Part shown: piece by piece, positions 9,078 to 20,000 of the stretch
Layout: each line of letters starts with the position of its first letter
Position numbering within the stretch: position 1 is the stretch's first letter
DNA from: Flexithrix dorotheae DSM 6795
GTDB taxonomy: Bacteria > Bacteroidota > Bacteroidia > Cytophagales > Flammeovirgaceae
Length of the DNA: 64,000 nt
Assembly: GCF_000379765.1 (NCBI RefSeq)
Contig: NZ_KB903451.1
Location: 1 to 64,000, forward strand
Direction of reading: 5' to 3'
Notes under the pieces: model-generated
Told to the model about the DNA's origin: nothing
Databases searched by the model: none
The model's input: the letters and a program-made list of their open reading frames with translations, nothing else
Translations under genes and position numbers: made by a program

Positions 9078-10349
9078 ATGAGAAATATTTTTTCCCTGTT
9101 ACCAATCTTTTTTTTACTCTTCAATTGTTCCACCAAAAAAGAACCATCCCAAACCTCTTCAGCATTTCCATTCCATCTGCCAGAGGAAAAACCTGATAGG
9201 GATTTAAGTGCGGCTTTGGCCAGAAATTACGATGCCTATCCTGCGCCCAGACCTGAAGACAATGAACTTTTTTCCCAGTTTAAATACACCGCACTGGAGG
9301 GTTTCGATTATCATGACCATGACGGGACCATTTCCCGAAGAGATCCTTCAAAAGTAATTTTTGCCAACGATAAATATTATGTCTGGTATACCAAAAGACA
9401 TACTTCATTACCACCTCAGGGGGCAAAAAAAAGCAATGATACCATTCCTTCTGCTGATTGGGATTTAGCTGAAATATGGTACGCTACCAGTAAAGACGGG
9501 TTCACCTGGGAAGAGCAGGGTGTAGCCATTTCCCGGCCAGAAAAACCCAGCGTGGGATGGCGTTCTGTGACTACAGCCGATATTTTGTTTTGGGAAGGTA
9601 AATATTATCTCTATTACCAGGGTTTTATGCAGGCCAGTGGTTTAAGAGGAGACGACTGTCCTGTAACAGTTTCCTATGCCGATTCTCCTGATGGGCCATG
9701 GACTCCTCATAATGAAATTGTAATTCCTAATGGAAAAGAAGGCGAATGGGACCAGTATTCTATTCACGATCCTTATCCTTTGGTTTACAAGGGAAAAATT
9801 TATTTATATTATAAATCTGATTTTGATGAAAAACCTCATTTGGTAAGAATGCAGGGGCTTGCCATGGCCGATAATCCTTTGGGTCCTTTTACCAAACATC
9901 CTCTGAATCCTGTAATTTCTTCAGGACATGAAACTTCTCTATTTCCTTTTAAATCCGGAATTGCAGCTTTGGTTTATAAGGATGGAAATGAACATAACAC
10001 TATTCAATATGCTGAGGATGGGGTTAATTTTGAAATTGCAGCGATTACAGAGCTCATGCCTTATGCTGCAGCTCCTTTTGTACCCGATGCCTTTTCCAAT
10101 ACCAAAGACGGACGCGGAATTACCTGGGGAATGGCACACTTTATCAATGTTTCCGGCTGGGAAAAGTTTAATTCAATGCTGGTAAGATTTGACTGTGACT
10201 TGAGTCAGGATATTCATGACAAGGAGATGAAAAATCATCGAGTTATTCATTCTCCGGAAGTCTATTATAAGCAAGGCTTAAGTGAAAATCAGAAAAAACG
10301 AATAGAAGAAGAAAACCGTAAATTGCTTTCTTCTTCCGAAAGTGAGTAA
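9078..10349 (+). CDS. GH117 3,6-anhydro-alpha-L-galactosidase, lipoprotein (copy 1)
   Basis: I start this gene at 9078 rather than the in-frame ATG at 8994. The later start gives a clean lipoprotein signal peptide (lipobox LLFNC, Cys17) and a protein of 423 residues, normal for GH117. The five-bladed propeller signatures of the family are present: DGTISRRDPSKVIF, YYVWYTKR, ADWDLAEIWYATS, YSIHDPYPLVYKGKIYLYYK and the GHETSLFPF segment, whose His corresponds to the proposed general acid. GH117 enzymes release 3,6-anhydro-L-galactose from the non-reducing end of neoagaro-oligosaccharides. A second copy lies at 44848. Here the gene is alone on the plus strand, converging on the haloperoxidase-like gene. 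Confidence 0.9.
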   Translation: MRNIFSLLPIFFLLFNCSTKKEPSQTSSAFPFHLPEEKPDRDLSAALARNYDAYPAPRPEDNELFSQFKYTALEGFDYHDHDGTISRRDPSKVIFANDKYYVWYTKRHTSLPPQGAKKSNDTIPSADWDLAEIWYATSKDGFTWEEQGVAISRPEKPSVGWRSVTTADILFWEGKYYLYYQGFMQASGLRGDDCPVTVSYADSPDGPWTPHNEIVIPNGKEGEWDQYSIHDPYPLVYKGKIYLYYKSDFDEKPHLVRMQGLAMADNPLGPFTKHPLNPVISSGHETSLFPFKSGIAALVYKDGNEHNTIQYAEDGVNFEIAAITELMPYAAAPFVPDAFSNTKDGRGITWGMAHFINVSGWEKFNSMLVRFDCDLSQDIHDKEMKNHRVIHSPEVYYKQGLSENQKKRIEEENRKLLSSSESE

Positions 10350-10359
10350 AATTAATGTA

Positions 10360-10378
10360 GGGTAGTATTTTACTGCCC
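10360..10378. terminator. Weak hairpin between convergent genes
   Basis: GGGTAGTA and TACTGCCC can pair (one G-T) around a three-base loop. The hairpin covers the stop codon of the haloperoxidase-like gene and lies 10 bases after the GH117 stop. There is no long T tract, so terminator function is uncertain. Confidence 0.35.
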
Positions 10379-11701
10379 CACACTTTCCCCCTCAATGGTT
10401 TTGATAACCCATTTCCCAATATTAATGCCCTGAGCGGTTCCATTTTCATTGGCATCACGGTAATGAATTCCGCCATATAACCGGGAAACCGCAGCCTCTC
10501 TGGCGGCTGCCATAAAGGATTCAAATTTTCTGTTTGGAAGGCCATATTTGACTTCCACATCATCTACAAAACTGAAATTTTCTCCAAAGTAATGGGTAAG
10601 AATGGTGCCCATCGCACCCGATACCGTGGAATGACCGCTGGTATATTCCGGGAAAGGAGGAGTTTGTAATAATGGCTCCCATTTAGGATCAATATATTTT
10701 CTAATCGCTGTTTCTGGCCTGATCCGGTTACTTCTGTATTTTTCATCCCAGCAAGAAAGAAAAGCGTCCATCATTCCGGTACTGACCGTGGTATGAATTC
10801 TCAAGGATTCATTGAAATCTTTATTAGCCTGTTCACAGGCAATTCCGGTAATTCCCATCCAGTGTGCTCCGGGAGAGATTTTTTTTAGGGCTACCATTAA
10901 ATGCCCTGTAGTTTGCATGGCAAAGGGATTGCAATCCCAAAAAGATGCAATAGTTCTGGTTTCCTCAGTGAGGGAAATGCCCTCCTCATAGACTTCCTGC
11001 AGCATTTTAAAATAATCCGATTCAGGATCTTCGCTAAAAGGCACCGGTGGTAATGGCTTAAACTGAGCACCTGAATCCAGTGTAAAAGGACGCAAAGTAT
11101 TGAAGTGTGGCTCAACAGCTCCAAAATATGCCGGAGGTGTGGGATACCAATATTCCTTTCCCTCCTTGGGTGTATACTTAGGCAAACTGGTAGTTTTATT
11201 ATAGAGGTCGGCCTGGGCATATTTCAAAATCTGAGTACTGATATCCAGCGCATATTTCTCTGAATTTTCAATTACCTTTTTGGAAAAACCCAGCCTGATA
11301 CAGGAATCTAAAAAACTTTTTTTATAATCTTCCAGCATAATACCCGAAGGTTGAAGTTTTTTGGCCGTTTCCAGCATCGCTAAAATGGCACTCAATGATG
11401 CTGAATAGTCTATTATTTCCGGTTTTTGAATTTCGGGAAAATCGTTTAAAACACCGTGTAAACTATTATACCCAGGATCATTTAGGGCGATTACTTCATA
11501 TCCAGAAATACAGGAATAAGCAAAAAAACGAGAAGCCAGGGGTGGATTAGTCACATCGTAAACCATGACATCGGTAAGCTTAATGATGGTTTTGCTAATG
11601 TCCTTATTTTGTAAAGCTATATCTGTTTTGTTCCCTTCCTGACAGCCGGTTAAAATGGCTATTAAAATAAAAATTAAATTAAAGTAAAATATGTTCTTCA
11701 T
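10370..11701 (-). CDS. Vanadium-dependent haloperoxidase / PAP2-type lipoprotein
   Basis: The protein has 443 residues, with a lipoprotein signal peptide (LTGC, Cys20). The C-terminal half keeps the vanadate/phosphate-binding residues of the vanadium haloperoxidase and acid phosphatase superfamily: Lys321 and Arg328-Pro329 (K-x6-RP), the Ser355-Gly356-His357 triplet in YTSGHSTVSGA, and Ser406-Arg407 with His413 in SRLYGGIHYRD. All catalytic positions I can identify are intact, so it could be a haloperoxidase using halide and peroxide, or a phosphatase; sequence alone does not separate them. It is the last gene of the minus-strand ECF-FecR-SusC-SusD-FG-GAP set, 33 bases after the giant FG-GAP gene, so cotranscription is likely. 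Confidence 0.85.
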   Translation of the reverse strand: MKNIFYFNLIFILIAILTGCQEGNKTDIALQNKDISKTIIKLTDVMVYDVTNPPLASRFFAYSCISGYEVIALNDPGYNSLHGVLNDFPEIQKPEIIDYSASLSAILAMLETAKKLQPSGIMLEDYKKSFLDSCIRLGFSKKVIENSEKYALDISTQILKYAQADLYNKTTSLPKYTPKEGKEYWYPTPPAYFGAVEPHFNTLRPFTLDSGAQFKPLPPVPFSEDPESDYFKMLQEVYEEGISLTEETRTIASFWDCNPFAMQTTGHLMVALKKISPGAHWMGITGIACEQANKDFNESLRIHTTVSTGMMDAFLSCWDEKYRSNRIRPETAIRKYIDPKWEPLLQTPPFPEYTSGHSTVSGAMGTILTHYFGENFSFVDDVEVKYGLPNRKFESFMAAAREAAVSRLYGGIHYRDANENGTAQGINIGKWVIKTIEGESVGQ

Positions 11702-11734
11702 CTTCTTAAAATGCTTTCTTACAATGTCCTTTTC

Positions 11735-14700
11735 TTACTTTATGACCAGTTTTTGATCACTTGAGATGCTTGTATTGGTATAGGCTTTAATTTCGGATTG
11801 ATTTATTCCAAACAAAAGGATATTGTCTAATTTTAAAACACTTCTCACATCACCGCTTATATTAAATCCGGACTCTGTTTGTGGTACATAGGAAAAATTA
11901 CCATTTTTATTCCCTCTAAGCAATATTCCATAATTTGCATCATTTTTCCCAAATCGCAATTTAGCCTTGCTTGTATTGCCACAAAGCAGTAAATCTTTTA
12001 TTCCATCAAGGTTATAATCCAAAGATGTAATGGTATGGACAGGGGAATACTGTACCTGCTCCGGCAATTCTACGAATTGAAATTTCCCATTTGGCTGGCT
12101 TTGGAAATAGACTGTTTTCAATTCATTAATTGCGAGATGTTTCACTCCTTTCATATCTTCCTCCGAGAAAATATCATGGATTTGGGCATCTGCATAACTT
12201 TTATAATTGGGGAACTTGCTTCTTAGTTTTGTAATCTGACCAAGCAATTCATCTCGGGTAACAGATGGGTAACTTTTCCCCTGGATATAAAAACAGAAAA
12301 TAGGGTCAACTGCCCCGTTGTTATCAAAATCTTTATAATATAAATCGGCTGGCTCTCTGTCACTTACTTTACATTGGGAATTCAGTCCGAAATTTCCTAC
12401 GACCAAATCAGGTCTGCCATCCTTATTCAAATCATCCACCAGTAGTTTATTCCACCAGCCACTGTATTCCTTATCAAAAAACTGAGTTGTATTTTCAACC
12501 AGTTTTCCCTGCTCATTGCTATAAACCTGAATAGGCATCCACTCTCCAGCTATGATCAATTCTTCAGTTTCATCGCCATCCAGATCAACCCAGACGGCAT
12601 CGGAAATAAGCCCTGGATTTTCAAGCGAAGGGGCAATTTCGGGGGTTTTGATCTCAAATTTCCCTTTTCCATTATTGAGTAAAATATAGGAAACCGGTAT
12701 CTCGGGAAAAGCTCCGGGAATCACCTTACTACCCACAAACAAATCTGGTGATCCGTCTTGATCGATATCAGCAGCACTCACACAGCTACTGCTGGTCAAC
12801 ATTATCGGCAAACTGTTTTCATCTTTTTCAAATGTACCATTGCCTTTATTCAGATAAAGACGATCTTGTAAGGCTTTATCCTCAGGGGAAAAATTACCAT
12901 ATCCCCCACTACAAACATATAAATCCTGATGCCCATCTCCATTGGCATCAAAAAATAATGCGTTTACATCTTCACTACCCTTACTATCTGCGAAGACTCC
13001 AGAATTGTCTTTCCTGAATTTTCCCCCAACAGCCTGGATAAATAACTGACTCTCCTGCCCTACACTTCCTCCCACAAATACATCTTCCAGTCCATCCCCA
13101 TTCACATCTCCTTTCACCATACAGGGCCCATCAAATGAAAGTGGATTCACCATTAAAGGCTGTCTTTTAAAATCATTGATATTATTTTTCTGATGGGCAA
13201 ATGAAACCGGTGAATTGTTTGTCCTGAAAACCGGCTTATTATTTTTAAAGGTTTTTTCAATGGATTGAGCATTTCCCTCCTCTAAAACCAGAGTCTGATC
13301 CGGCTTTACTTTCTGAAGTACCTGGGTTTTACCATTCAACCATGCTATTTTGACAGAATCGATTTTATTGTTTTCTCCCAAACCAAAATGAAGTACGGGA
13401 GAAACACTCGACTGATAGCCTCTGGTTGGCATTTGCTCCAAATATTGTTGCTGGCCATTACTGTAAATCGTCACTTTTGCACCAAGGCCAAAAGTGTTTT
13501 TCCCCTCTCCTTTCAGTTTTATTTTCAGGTAATGACTTTCGCTGGTCTCTATCGTTTTATTCTGATAAACAAAGGCCGATTTGTTGATATTATTAATGAC
13601 CAAATCAAGGTCTCCATCATTGTCCAGATCGGCATAAGTGGCTCCCGTGCTGCTTGCTGTAGCATCCAGTCCCCACTCCTTTTGTTTATTTTCAAAAGTT
13701 AAATCCGCATTATTCTGATAAATGTAATTGGATACATTAGAAGCCGGCATTTTATGCACGAGTTCCAGAATATCTTTTCTCACTAATTTTCCCTGCTTGC
13801 TGGAAGTGAAATTTCCCATGTATTTCAAAAAATCCATGTTGGTATAATCACGGACATAGCCATTGGTAACCAACAAATCTTTCCAGCCATCATTGTTGTA
13901 ATCGGCAAATAAGGCCGACCAGCTCCAATCCGTATTGGAGATGCCTGCCATCTGACCAACTTCACTAAATATTGGCCGACTTTCATTTAAATTCCCATTA
14001 TTCATTTGAAGCATATTCCGCATGTACTGGTAATGAAAACCAACCTTGAGATTAAGGTTAAAAAGTTCGTAGTTATCTGGGGCAAATAGCAGTTTTTGCC
14101 TTCTGTTATCTTCCGGTAACATGTCCAGGGTATATAAATCTACCAGCCCGTCATTGTTCACATCGGCAATGTCATTTCCCATTGAAAAATGAGAGGTATG
14201 CCCAAAAACTTCCTGAAGTTTATTGGTGAAAGTCCCGTCCTGATTGTTGAAATAGAGGTAATCCGGAATAGAGTAATCATTTCCCACGTAGATGTCCTGC
14301 CAGCCATCGTTATTAAAATCGGCTATGCCAATGCCCAGTCCATAAGAAAGGGAAGCACTCACAATTCCAGCTTTTGGGGTAATGTCCATAAATCGGTGCT
14401 GGCCATCAGGGGTGGTTATATTTTCAAAAAGTCGTGATCCATAAACGGGATCGTCCTTTTCCATGTGTTCTCCGGTAGTGGTTTCATCCAAAACGGGTAA
14501 GGGAAAAGGGCTGTGGTTCAATAAAAACATATCCAGGTCTCCATCCTTGTCGAAATCGAAAAAGGAAGCCTGGGTACTTGTAGCAGGGCTATTTAGTCCA
14601 TAAATTCTGGCTTTTTCTTCAAATAAAGGGATGCCATCCTTATTTACCCCTTGGTTAATATAAAGCTCATTAGTTCGGCTTGCAGGTTTCACATTTCCCG

Positions 14701-15130
14701 AATAACACAAATAAATATCCAGCCAGCCATCTCCATTTACATCGGCTAAAGTAACTCCGGTTTTCCATCCTCCTTTTCTGCCTTTCACCCTGGAAATTTC
14801 AGTAATATCTTTAAACTTAAAATCTCCCTGATTGAGGTAAACGGCATTGTCCACCATATTCCCCGAAAAAACCAAATCTTCCAAACCATCATTGTTCAAA
14901 TCTCCCGCAGCCACCCCTGCACCATTGTAAAAGTATTCATACATCATTACATTGGTGTTAAGTCCCTCTTCCAGTTTATTATTGAAAGTGATATTGGTTT
15001 GGTCCTCGGGTAACAATGAAAACAATTTTGGTAATTCTTCAGGAGGCGCATCTTCACCAGTATTGCATTGCTGAACCAACAAAAGCAATAAAATAAAACC
15101 AGTGATTTGGAAAAGGAGTTTTTGAAACAT
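11735..15130 (-). CDS. Giant FG-GAP/VCBS-repeat lipoprotein with ASPIC/UnbV domain (CRTAC1-like), copy 1
   Basis: The protein has 1131 residues and a lipoprotein signal peptide (QQC, Cys22). It carries many FG-GAP repeats with calcium-binding D-x-D/N-x-D-G loops, for example GDLNNDGLEDLVF, ADVNGDGWLDIYL, FDFDKDGDLDMFL, ADLDNDGDLDLVI, GDVNGDGLEDVFV and DDLNKDGRPDLVV. I count about 13, enough for two seven-bladed propellers. An ASPIC/UnbV domain sits between them (AKVTIYSNGQQQYLEQ to SSVSPVLHFGLGE). Proteins of this type are common beside SusC/SusD in Cytophagales, but their role is not established to my knowledge; a surface glycan- or partner-binding role is an inference. A paralogue of nearly the same length lies at 34443, again next to a SusC/SusD pair. 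Confidence 0.85.
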   Translation of the reverse strand: MFQKLLFQITGFILLLLLVQQCNTGEDAPPEELPKLFSLLPEDQTNITFNNKLEEGLNTNVMMYEYFYNGAGVAAGDLNNDGLEDLVFSGNMVDNAVYLNQGDFKFKDITEISRVKGRKGGWKTGVTLADVNGDGWLDIYLCYSGNVKPASRTNELYINQGVNKDGIPLFEEKARIYGLNSPATSTQASFFDFDKDGDLDMFLLNHSPFPLPVLDETTTGEHMEKDDPVYGSRLFENITTPDGQHRFMDITPKAGIVSASLSYGLGIGIADFNNDGWQDIYVGNDYSIPDYLYFNNQDGTFTNKLQEVFGHTSHFSMGNDIADVNNDGLVDLYTLDMLPEDNRRQKLLFAPDNYELFNLNLKVGFHYQYMRNMLQMNNGNLNESRPIFSEVGQMAGISNTDWSWSALFADYNNDGWKDLLVTNGYVRDYTNMDFLKYMGNFTSSKQGKLVRKDILELVHKMPASNVSNYIYQNNADLTFENKQKEWGLDATASSTGATYADLDNDGDLDLVINNINKSAFVYQNKTIETSESHYLKIKLKGEGKNTFGLGAKVTIYSNGQQQYLEQMPTRGYQSSVSPVLHFGLGENNKIDSVKIAWLNGKTQVLQKVKPDQTLVLEEGNAQSIEKTFKNNKPVFRTNNSPVSFAHQKNNINDFKRQPLMVNPLSFDGPCMVKGDVNGDGLEDVFVGGSVGQESQLFIQAVGGKFRKDNSGVFADSKGSEDVNALFFDANGDGHQDLYVCSGGYGNFSPEDKALQDRLYLNKGNGTFEKDENSLPIMLTSSSCVSAADIDQDGSPDLFVGSKVIPGAFPEIPVSYILLNNGKGKFEIKTPEIAPSLENPGLISDAVWVDLDGDETEELIIAGEWMPIQVYSNEQGKLVENTTQFFDKEYSGWWNKLLVDDLNKDGRPDLVVGNFGLNSQCKVSDREPADLYYKDFDNNGAVDPIFCFYIQGKSYPSVTRDELLGQITKLRSKFPNYKSYADAQIHDIFSEEDMKGVKHLAINELKTVYFQSQPNGKFQFVELPEQVQYSPVHTITSLDYNLDGIKDLLLCGNTSKAKLRFGKNDANYGILLRGNKNGNFSYVPQTESGFNISGDVRSVLKLDNILLFGINQSEIKAYTNTSISSDQKLVIK

Positions 15131-15170
15131 TTATCAGTAGTTTTTAATCATATATCTTATTAATGAAAAT

Positions 15171-15198
15171 ATCTATCCCCGAAAAAACGGGGATAGAT
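15171..15198 (-). terminator. Hairpin between susD and the FG-GAP gene
   Basis: An 11-base perfect stem (ATCTATCCCCG / CGGGGATAGAT) has a six-base loop and is followed on the minus strand by ATTTTC. It lies 25 bases after the SusD stop. The weak T tract suggests partial termination or protection of the upstream transcript, which would let SusC/SusD be expressed more than the genes behind them. Confidence 0.6.
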
Positions 15199-15222
15199 TT
15201 TTTAATGTTGAAATAATTCAGT

Positions 15223-17073
15223 TTATTCTCCTGCAAACCCGGGATTTTGTACAAGTTTATCATTACGATTCAATTCGTCTCTCTGTATTGGGATAAAATA
15301 CAATTTATCATCCCAAACCCGTACTTCGTTCGCCAGTTCTGTAGGCGTATAGGTATAGTCATAATCTTCTTTGCTATACTTGTAAATTTCAACCTGTTTT
15401 CCTGGTTTTAGCTTTCCTTCAATCACTAATCCTACTGCTGGTCTGTGCAAAGTTTCACCAATCATCCACCTTCTGCCATCATAGAACCTGTGGTCTTCAT
15501 AAGCTAATTCAATTCTTCTTTCATTTCTGTATCGCTCCTTAAGAGCTTCTCCGGTTTCTGTTAATTCTGGCATGGCAGCTCTCTTCCTGATTTGATTCAA
15601 TACCGTTCTTGCCTCTGCATATTCACCAAGCTCAATTGATGCTTCAGCAAAATTTAACAATACTTCAGTATATCTAAAGAAAGGATATGGAACTTCCTGT
15701 CTTTCACCACTTCCGTTGTACCTTTTGTCATAGAATTTTTTCACATAATATCCGGATCGTGTACCATTCCAGTCTTCGATAGGAGAAGATCTTGTATCCA
15801 ATCCAAAATGGGTGATCACAGAACTTGATGCCGCATCCCATTTTTCATAAGTACCAGTCTGAATTTGATTATATGGATCTCTTGATGCCACATCATCAGG
15901 TCTTGGTCTCCAGTCGGCACCATCATATAAAATGGTAGAATAGAAACGAGGATCTCTGTTTTCAAATGGAGCTGATGAATGATCAGGATTATCCCAGTCG
16001 AACTTGGTACCATCCATCATTTCAAAATCATCCACTAAGGTTTGCAGAGGTACATTTCCCGCCCAGTTGTGATAACCATTTGGTCCATTATTCAAGTGAT
16101 ATCTATCCCCTCTTTCATTTTTTTCACCAATCCAGTATCTGCTCCAAATGGTTTCACTGTTATCTTCCATAAACATGTTATACAGGTTTTCTGCTGCCTC
16201 TTCCTGCGAAGCAGGGTCGGGGAATTCCAGGCTATAGCCTAAATCCATAACAGCCTGGGCTGCATTTTTTGCTGCGGTCCATCTTGCAGTTCGGTCTCCT
16301 CCAGTATAACCTAGCAATTCTTTATTGGCATATCCTCCAATTAAAGAAGATTTAGTAGAAGCGGTTGGCATATCGTGCAAATCACTGGCAGCATATAACA
16401 ACACTTCAGCTTTTAAAGCAAGGGCGGCTCCATAATTAGTTCGGCCTTTGTCCATTGTTTTGCCCTGAAGTTTTGAGGCCGCCATTTCCAAATCACTTAG
16501 AATAAAATTAACACTCTCTTCATAAGTATTTCTGGCAATAGTATAATCAGATCCACCTAATTGATAAATATCATCAATTAGTGGAACTCCTCCATAATTT
16601 TTTACCAACCCATGGTAATACCATGCTCTCATAAAATATATCTCCCCCATTAACCTTTCAGTTTCTGGTTCATCCTTTAACGGAGATTCCTCAATATTCA
16701 CAAAAAAGTTATTACAGGCTCTGATGTATTTGTACATCTCTGGCCAGGTAAACATCCATTTTCCAGTTTCGGTAAAATGTGAAGATTGGTCATTCACATT
16801 GCCCTGTGGCACATCGGCAATAGCTCTACCATGGATGAACATGGCTTCGTCTGTCATAGAGGCCATCATTTCCTCATGAAACCCTCCATCATAAAGCCCT
16901 CTGTAAACATCATTTACATAAGCTTCTAATAAAGCAGGGTCAGTCCAGACATCACTCTGGGAAACTTCTCCCAGTGGTTTTGTATTCAGGAAGTCATCAT
17001 TACAAGAATGAAAACCTAATGAAACAAAAACCAATAATCCAATTTTAAATATATTATTTGCTATTTTTTTCAT
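15223..17073 (-). CDS. SusD/RagB surface glycan-binding lipoprotein, copy 1
   Basis: The protein has 616 residues, with a lipoprotein signal peptide (FHSC, Cys24). The N-terminal SusD signature (NDDFLNTKPLGEVSQSDVWTD), the TPR-like helices (GEIYFMRAWYYHGLVKNYGGVPLI) and the C-terminal RagB/SusD signature (RRIELAYEDHRFYDGRRWMIGE) are all present. SusD caps the SusC channel at the cell surface and captures the oligosaccharide. The gene follows susC by 13 bases, so the pair is cotranscribed and should form one import complex. It is larger than SusD copy 2 (518 residues). The substrate is inferred only from the surrounding galactan genes. Confidence 0.93.
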   Translation of the reverse strand: MKKIANNIFKIGLLVFVSLGFHSCNDDFLNTKPLGEVSQSDVWTDPALLEAYVNDVYRGLYDGGFHEEMMASMTDEAMFIHGRAIADVPQGNVNDQSSHFTETGKWMFTWPEMYKYIRACNNFFVNIEESPLKDEPETERLMGEIYFMRAWYYHGLVKNYGGVPLIDDIYQLGGSDYTIARNTYEESVNFILSDLEMAASKLQGKTMDKGRTNYGAALALKAEVLLYAASDLHDMPTASTKSSLIGGYANKELLGYTGGDRTARWTAAKNAAQAVMDLGYSLEFPDPASQEEAAENLYNMFMEDNSETIWSRYWIGEKNERGDRYHLNNGPNGYHNWAGNVPLQTLVDDFEMMDGTKFDWDNPDHSSAPFENRDPRFYSTILYDGADWRPRPDDVASRDPYNQIQTGTYEKWDAASSSVITHFGLDTRSSPIEDWNGTRSGYYVKKFYDKRYNGSGERQEVPYPFFRYTEVLLNFAEASIELGEYAEARTVLNQIRKRAAMPELTETGEALKERYRNERRIELAYEDHRFYDGRRWMIGETLHRPAVGLVIEGKLKPGKQVEIYKYSKEDYDYTYTPTELANEVRVWDDKLYFIPIQRDELNRNDKLVQNPGFAGE

Positions 17074-17086
17074 AGTTCAAATTTTT

Positions 17087-20000
17087 TTAGAATGAAAGAT
17101 TTAAGCCCATACTCATCACTCTCGCTTGAGGATAATAACTTCCCGCAGAATTAGTAGATTCCGGGTCATATACATCCAATCCATCCCAGGTAACCAGATT
17201 CAAGCCATTTGCATAAATCCTTAAATTTTCAATTCCTACTTTATTAATGATTTGAGCAGGGAAACTATAGCCGATTTCCATGTTCTTCAACCTTACATAA
17301 TCAGTTGATCTTAAGAAATAATCATTTCCACCAGACCAGTATTGGTCTCCTCTATTATCTAATCTTGGATGAACAGTACTAGGATTATCTGGTGACCATC
17401 TGTTTTCATATCGTTCCACAGTATAGTTTCCAATTTCTCCAGATTCTGTTTTCACCCAAATCTGAGCACCTGCAGAACCCTGGAATAGGATAGAAAAGTC
17501 AAAGTTTTTCCAAGCCACACTTCCTGTGATACCTCCCTGAAAGGTAGGTACATTATTCTTATCTACTCTTACCCTGTCATCAGCATCAATGATTCCATTA
17601 CCATCATAATCCACATACTTCATGTCACCAGGACGCAGGTTATTGGAAATTGCACTATAATCCAATGGCTCTGCATCAATTTCAGCCTGGTCTTTAAAAA
17701 CACCATCATATTTGTAATATAAACCAGTATTTATCGGCCTGCCAGTGGATTGCTGCCACTCTGGAGCTCCGGGTGCTTCATCCCAGAAAAGGATTTTGTT
17801 TTTGGCATAACTTCCATTGGCACTGATGTTATACCTGAAATCTCCACTTTGTCTATTGAAACCAATAAGAAAATCAAATCCTTTGTTTTCCAGTTCACCA
17901 ATATTTTCAGCAGGAAGGGTTAAACCTGTAGTCTGTGGCACAGAAGCATTTCTTAGCCATGGAATTTGAGTTCGTTTATTATTGAAATAATCCATTTCAA
18001 AATTGATCATTCCATCTAGAATTTCTCCTTCAATACCTATATTGGCATTTTTAGCTACCTCCCAGGTAATATTGTTATTAGGCACTCTGGTTTCAAAAAG
18101 TGTTTTGGTTACCTCATCGTTTAGGATATAACTATTAAAACCATAAGTGGCGAAATATTGATATTCCAGATAGTTACCACCATACCAGATCTGGTCGTTA
18201 CCCATTTCCCCATAAGATCCTCTAAGCTTGAAGTAACTCATGAAGTTGATGTTATCCTTCCAAAAATTTTCTTCTGAAATGGTCCAACCTGCCAAAATTC
18301 CAGGGAAGAATCCATATCTGGTATCTTCAGGGAAGTTATACGAACCATCATATCTCCACATGAACTCAACCATGTATTTCTCTTTGTAGTTATAATTAAC
18401 TCTACCGAAATAACTCATTCTGGCTCTTTCCCAGGCACTACCACTATTGTCTTTTTCTAAATCAGCACCAGCAAAAATCTGGTCAATAGCACCAGAAATA
18501 TAGAATTTCCTAAAAGCTCCAAAACTGTTGTTATTGACAGTTTCTTTCTGTGCTCCGGCCATTATTCCTACATTATGGTCATTGAAAGACCTGTCGTAAG
18601 AGATGATTGACATGAGGTTGATATCCAGCTGCTCTTCGAACCCTTCATTCAACTGAGGTTGAAAGCCGGGGCCTCCACCTCTTATTCCTGGAACCAATAA
18701 TGGTGTAGTGCCATCATCTTCATAGCTTGTTCCATCCCAGGTATACAGGTAAAATGGCGTATCCCATCTTTTGGTTTTTTTGATATACTTATCAGCCGCA
18801 CCGGTAAGTTTGATATTTAAACCCTCAATGCCGGGAATTTTAAAATTTAAAGAACCATTGGATTGCATGTAATACCTGTCATCTTTATCATAACCAGTGG
18901 CATTGGTAGTAATTACTACCGGATTTTGTCCATTCTCAATATCGGGACCAGGTAAACCATTTGGCCAGTAAGCAGGATCACCAGGCTTACCTCTCATGAG
19001 CATCCTGAAGATTGCTCCGGCAGATTGAGTGGGGAAAAATCTTTTTTCGTATCTTCCAATAAATCCAAAATCTGCGCTGATGTATTCACTAAATTTAGTA
19101 TCAAGGTTCAACCTGAAATCGTATTGCTTATATCCAGTAGCAGAGTTTTTATAATATCCATCCTGATTTTGGTAGCCCATAGAAGCCAAATATTTCACAT
19201 CTTCTGTTCCACCGGTTACCTGTATATTATGCTTACTCATGGGTGACCAGTTTTTCATGGTTGCTCCATACCAATCGGTATTAGGGTGCCCCCATGGATC
19301 AGAACCATTTTGGTATAATTCTATGTCATTATGGGTGAAAGGTGCCCAACTTGGATCCTGCCCATTGGTATAGTTATTCCATTCTGTATTCCAGTCATTT
19401 TTGTTTACATTTTTGTAAAGGCCTAATTCATTTCTGGCAGTTGCATATTGAGTAGCATCCAATAAATCAGGGATTTTTGTAGGTTGCTGCCATCCCTGGT
19501 TAAAGGCATAGGAAAATTTTGGTTTTCCTGATGTTCCTCTTTTAGTAGTGATCAGTATTACACCATTGGCGGCTCGGGAACCGTAAATAGCAGCAGCAGC
19601 ATCTTTCAACACCGAGATGCTTTCAATATCCTGAGGATTCAGACGATCGAGTCCACCAGCTCTGCCAGGAACTCCATCAATTACAACTAACGCATCAGTA
19701 TTACCCAGGGTGTTTGTACCCCGAATTCTAATGGCTGACCCATCATAACCTGGCTCTCCACTTGCCTGGCTGGTAAACACACCAGGTAATCTACCTGCAA
19801 AAGCATTTGAAAGGTTAGTTGTTGGTACACTTTCAATCTCTTCACCCTTCACACTGGTCACAGAACCTGTAACGGTTTCTTTTTTCTGAGTGCCATATCC
19901 TACCACCACAACTTCTTCCAGTTGTTCTGAATCAGGATCAAGTTGAACATCAATAACAGACTGATTTCCAACTTCTATAGATTTGGTTTCAAAACCAATA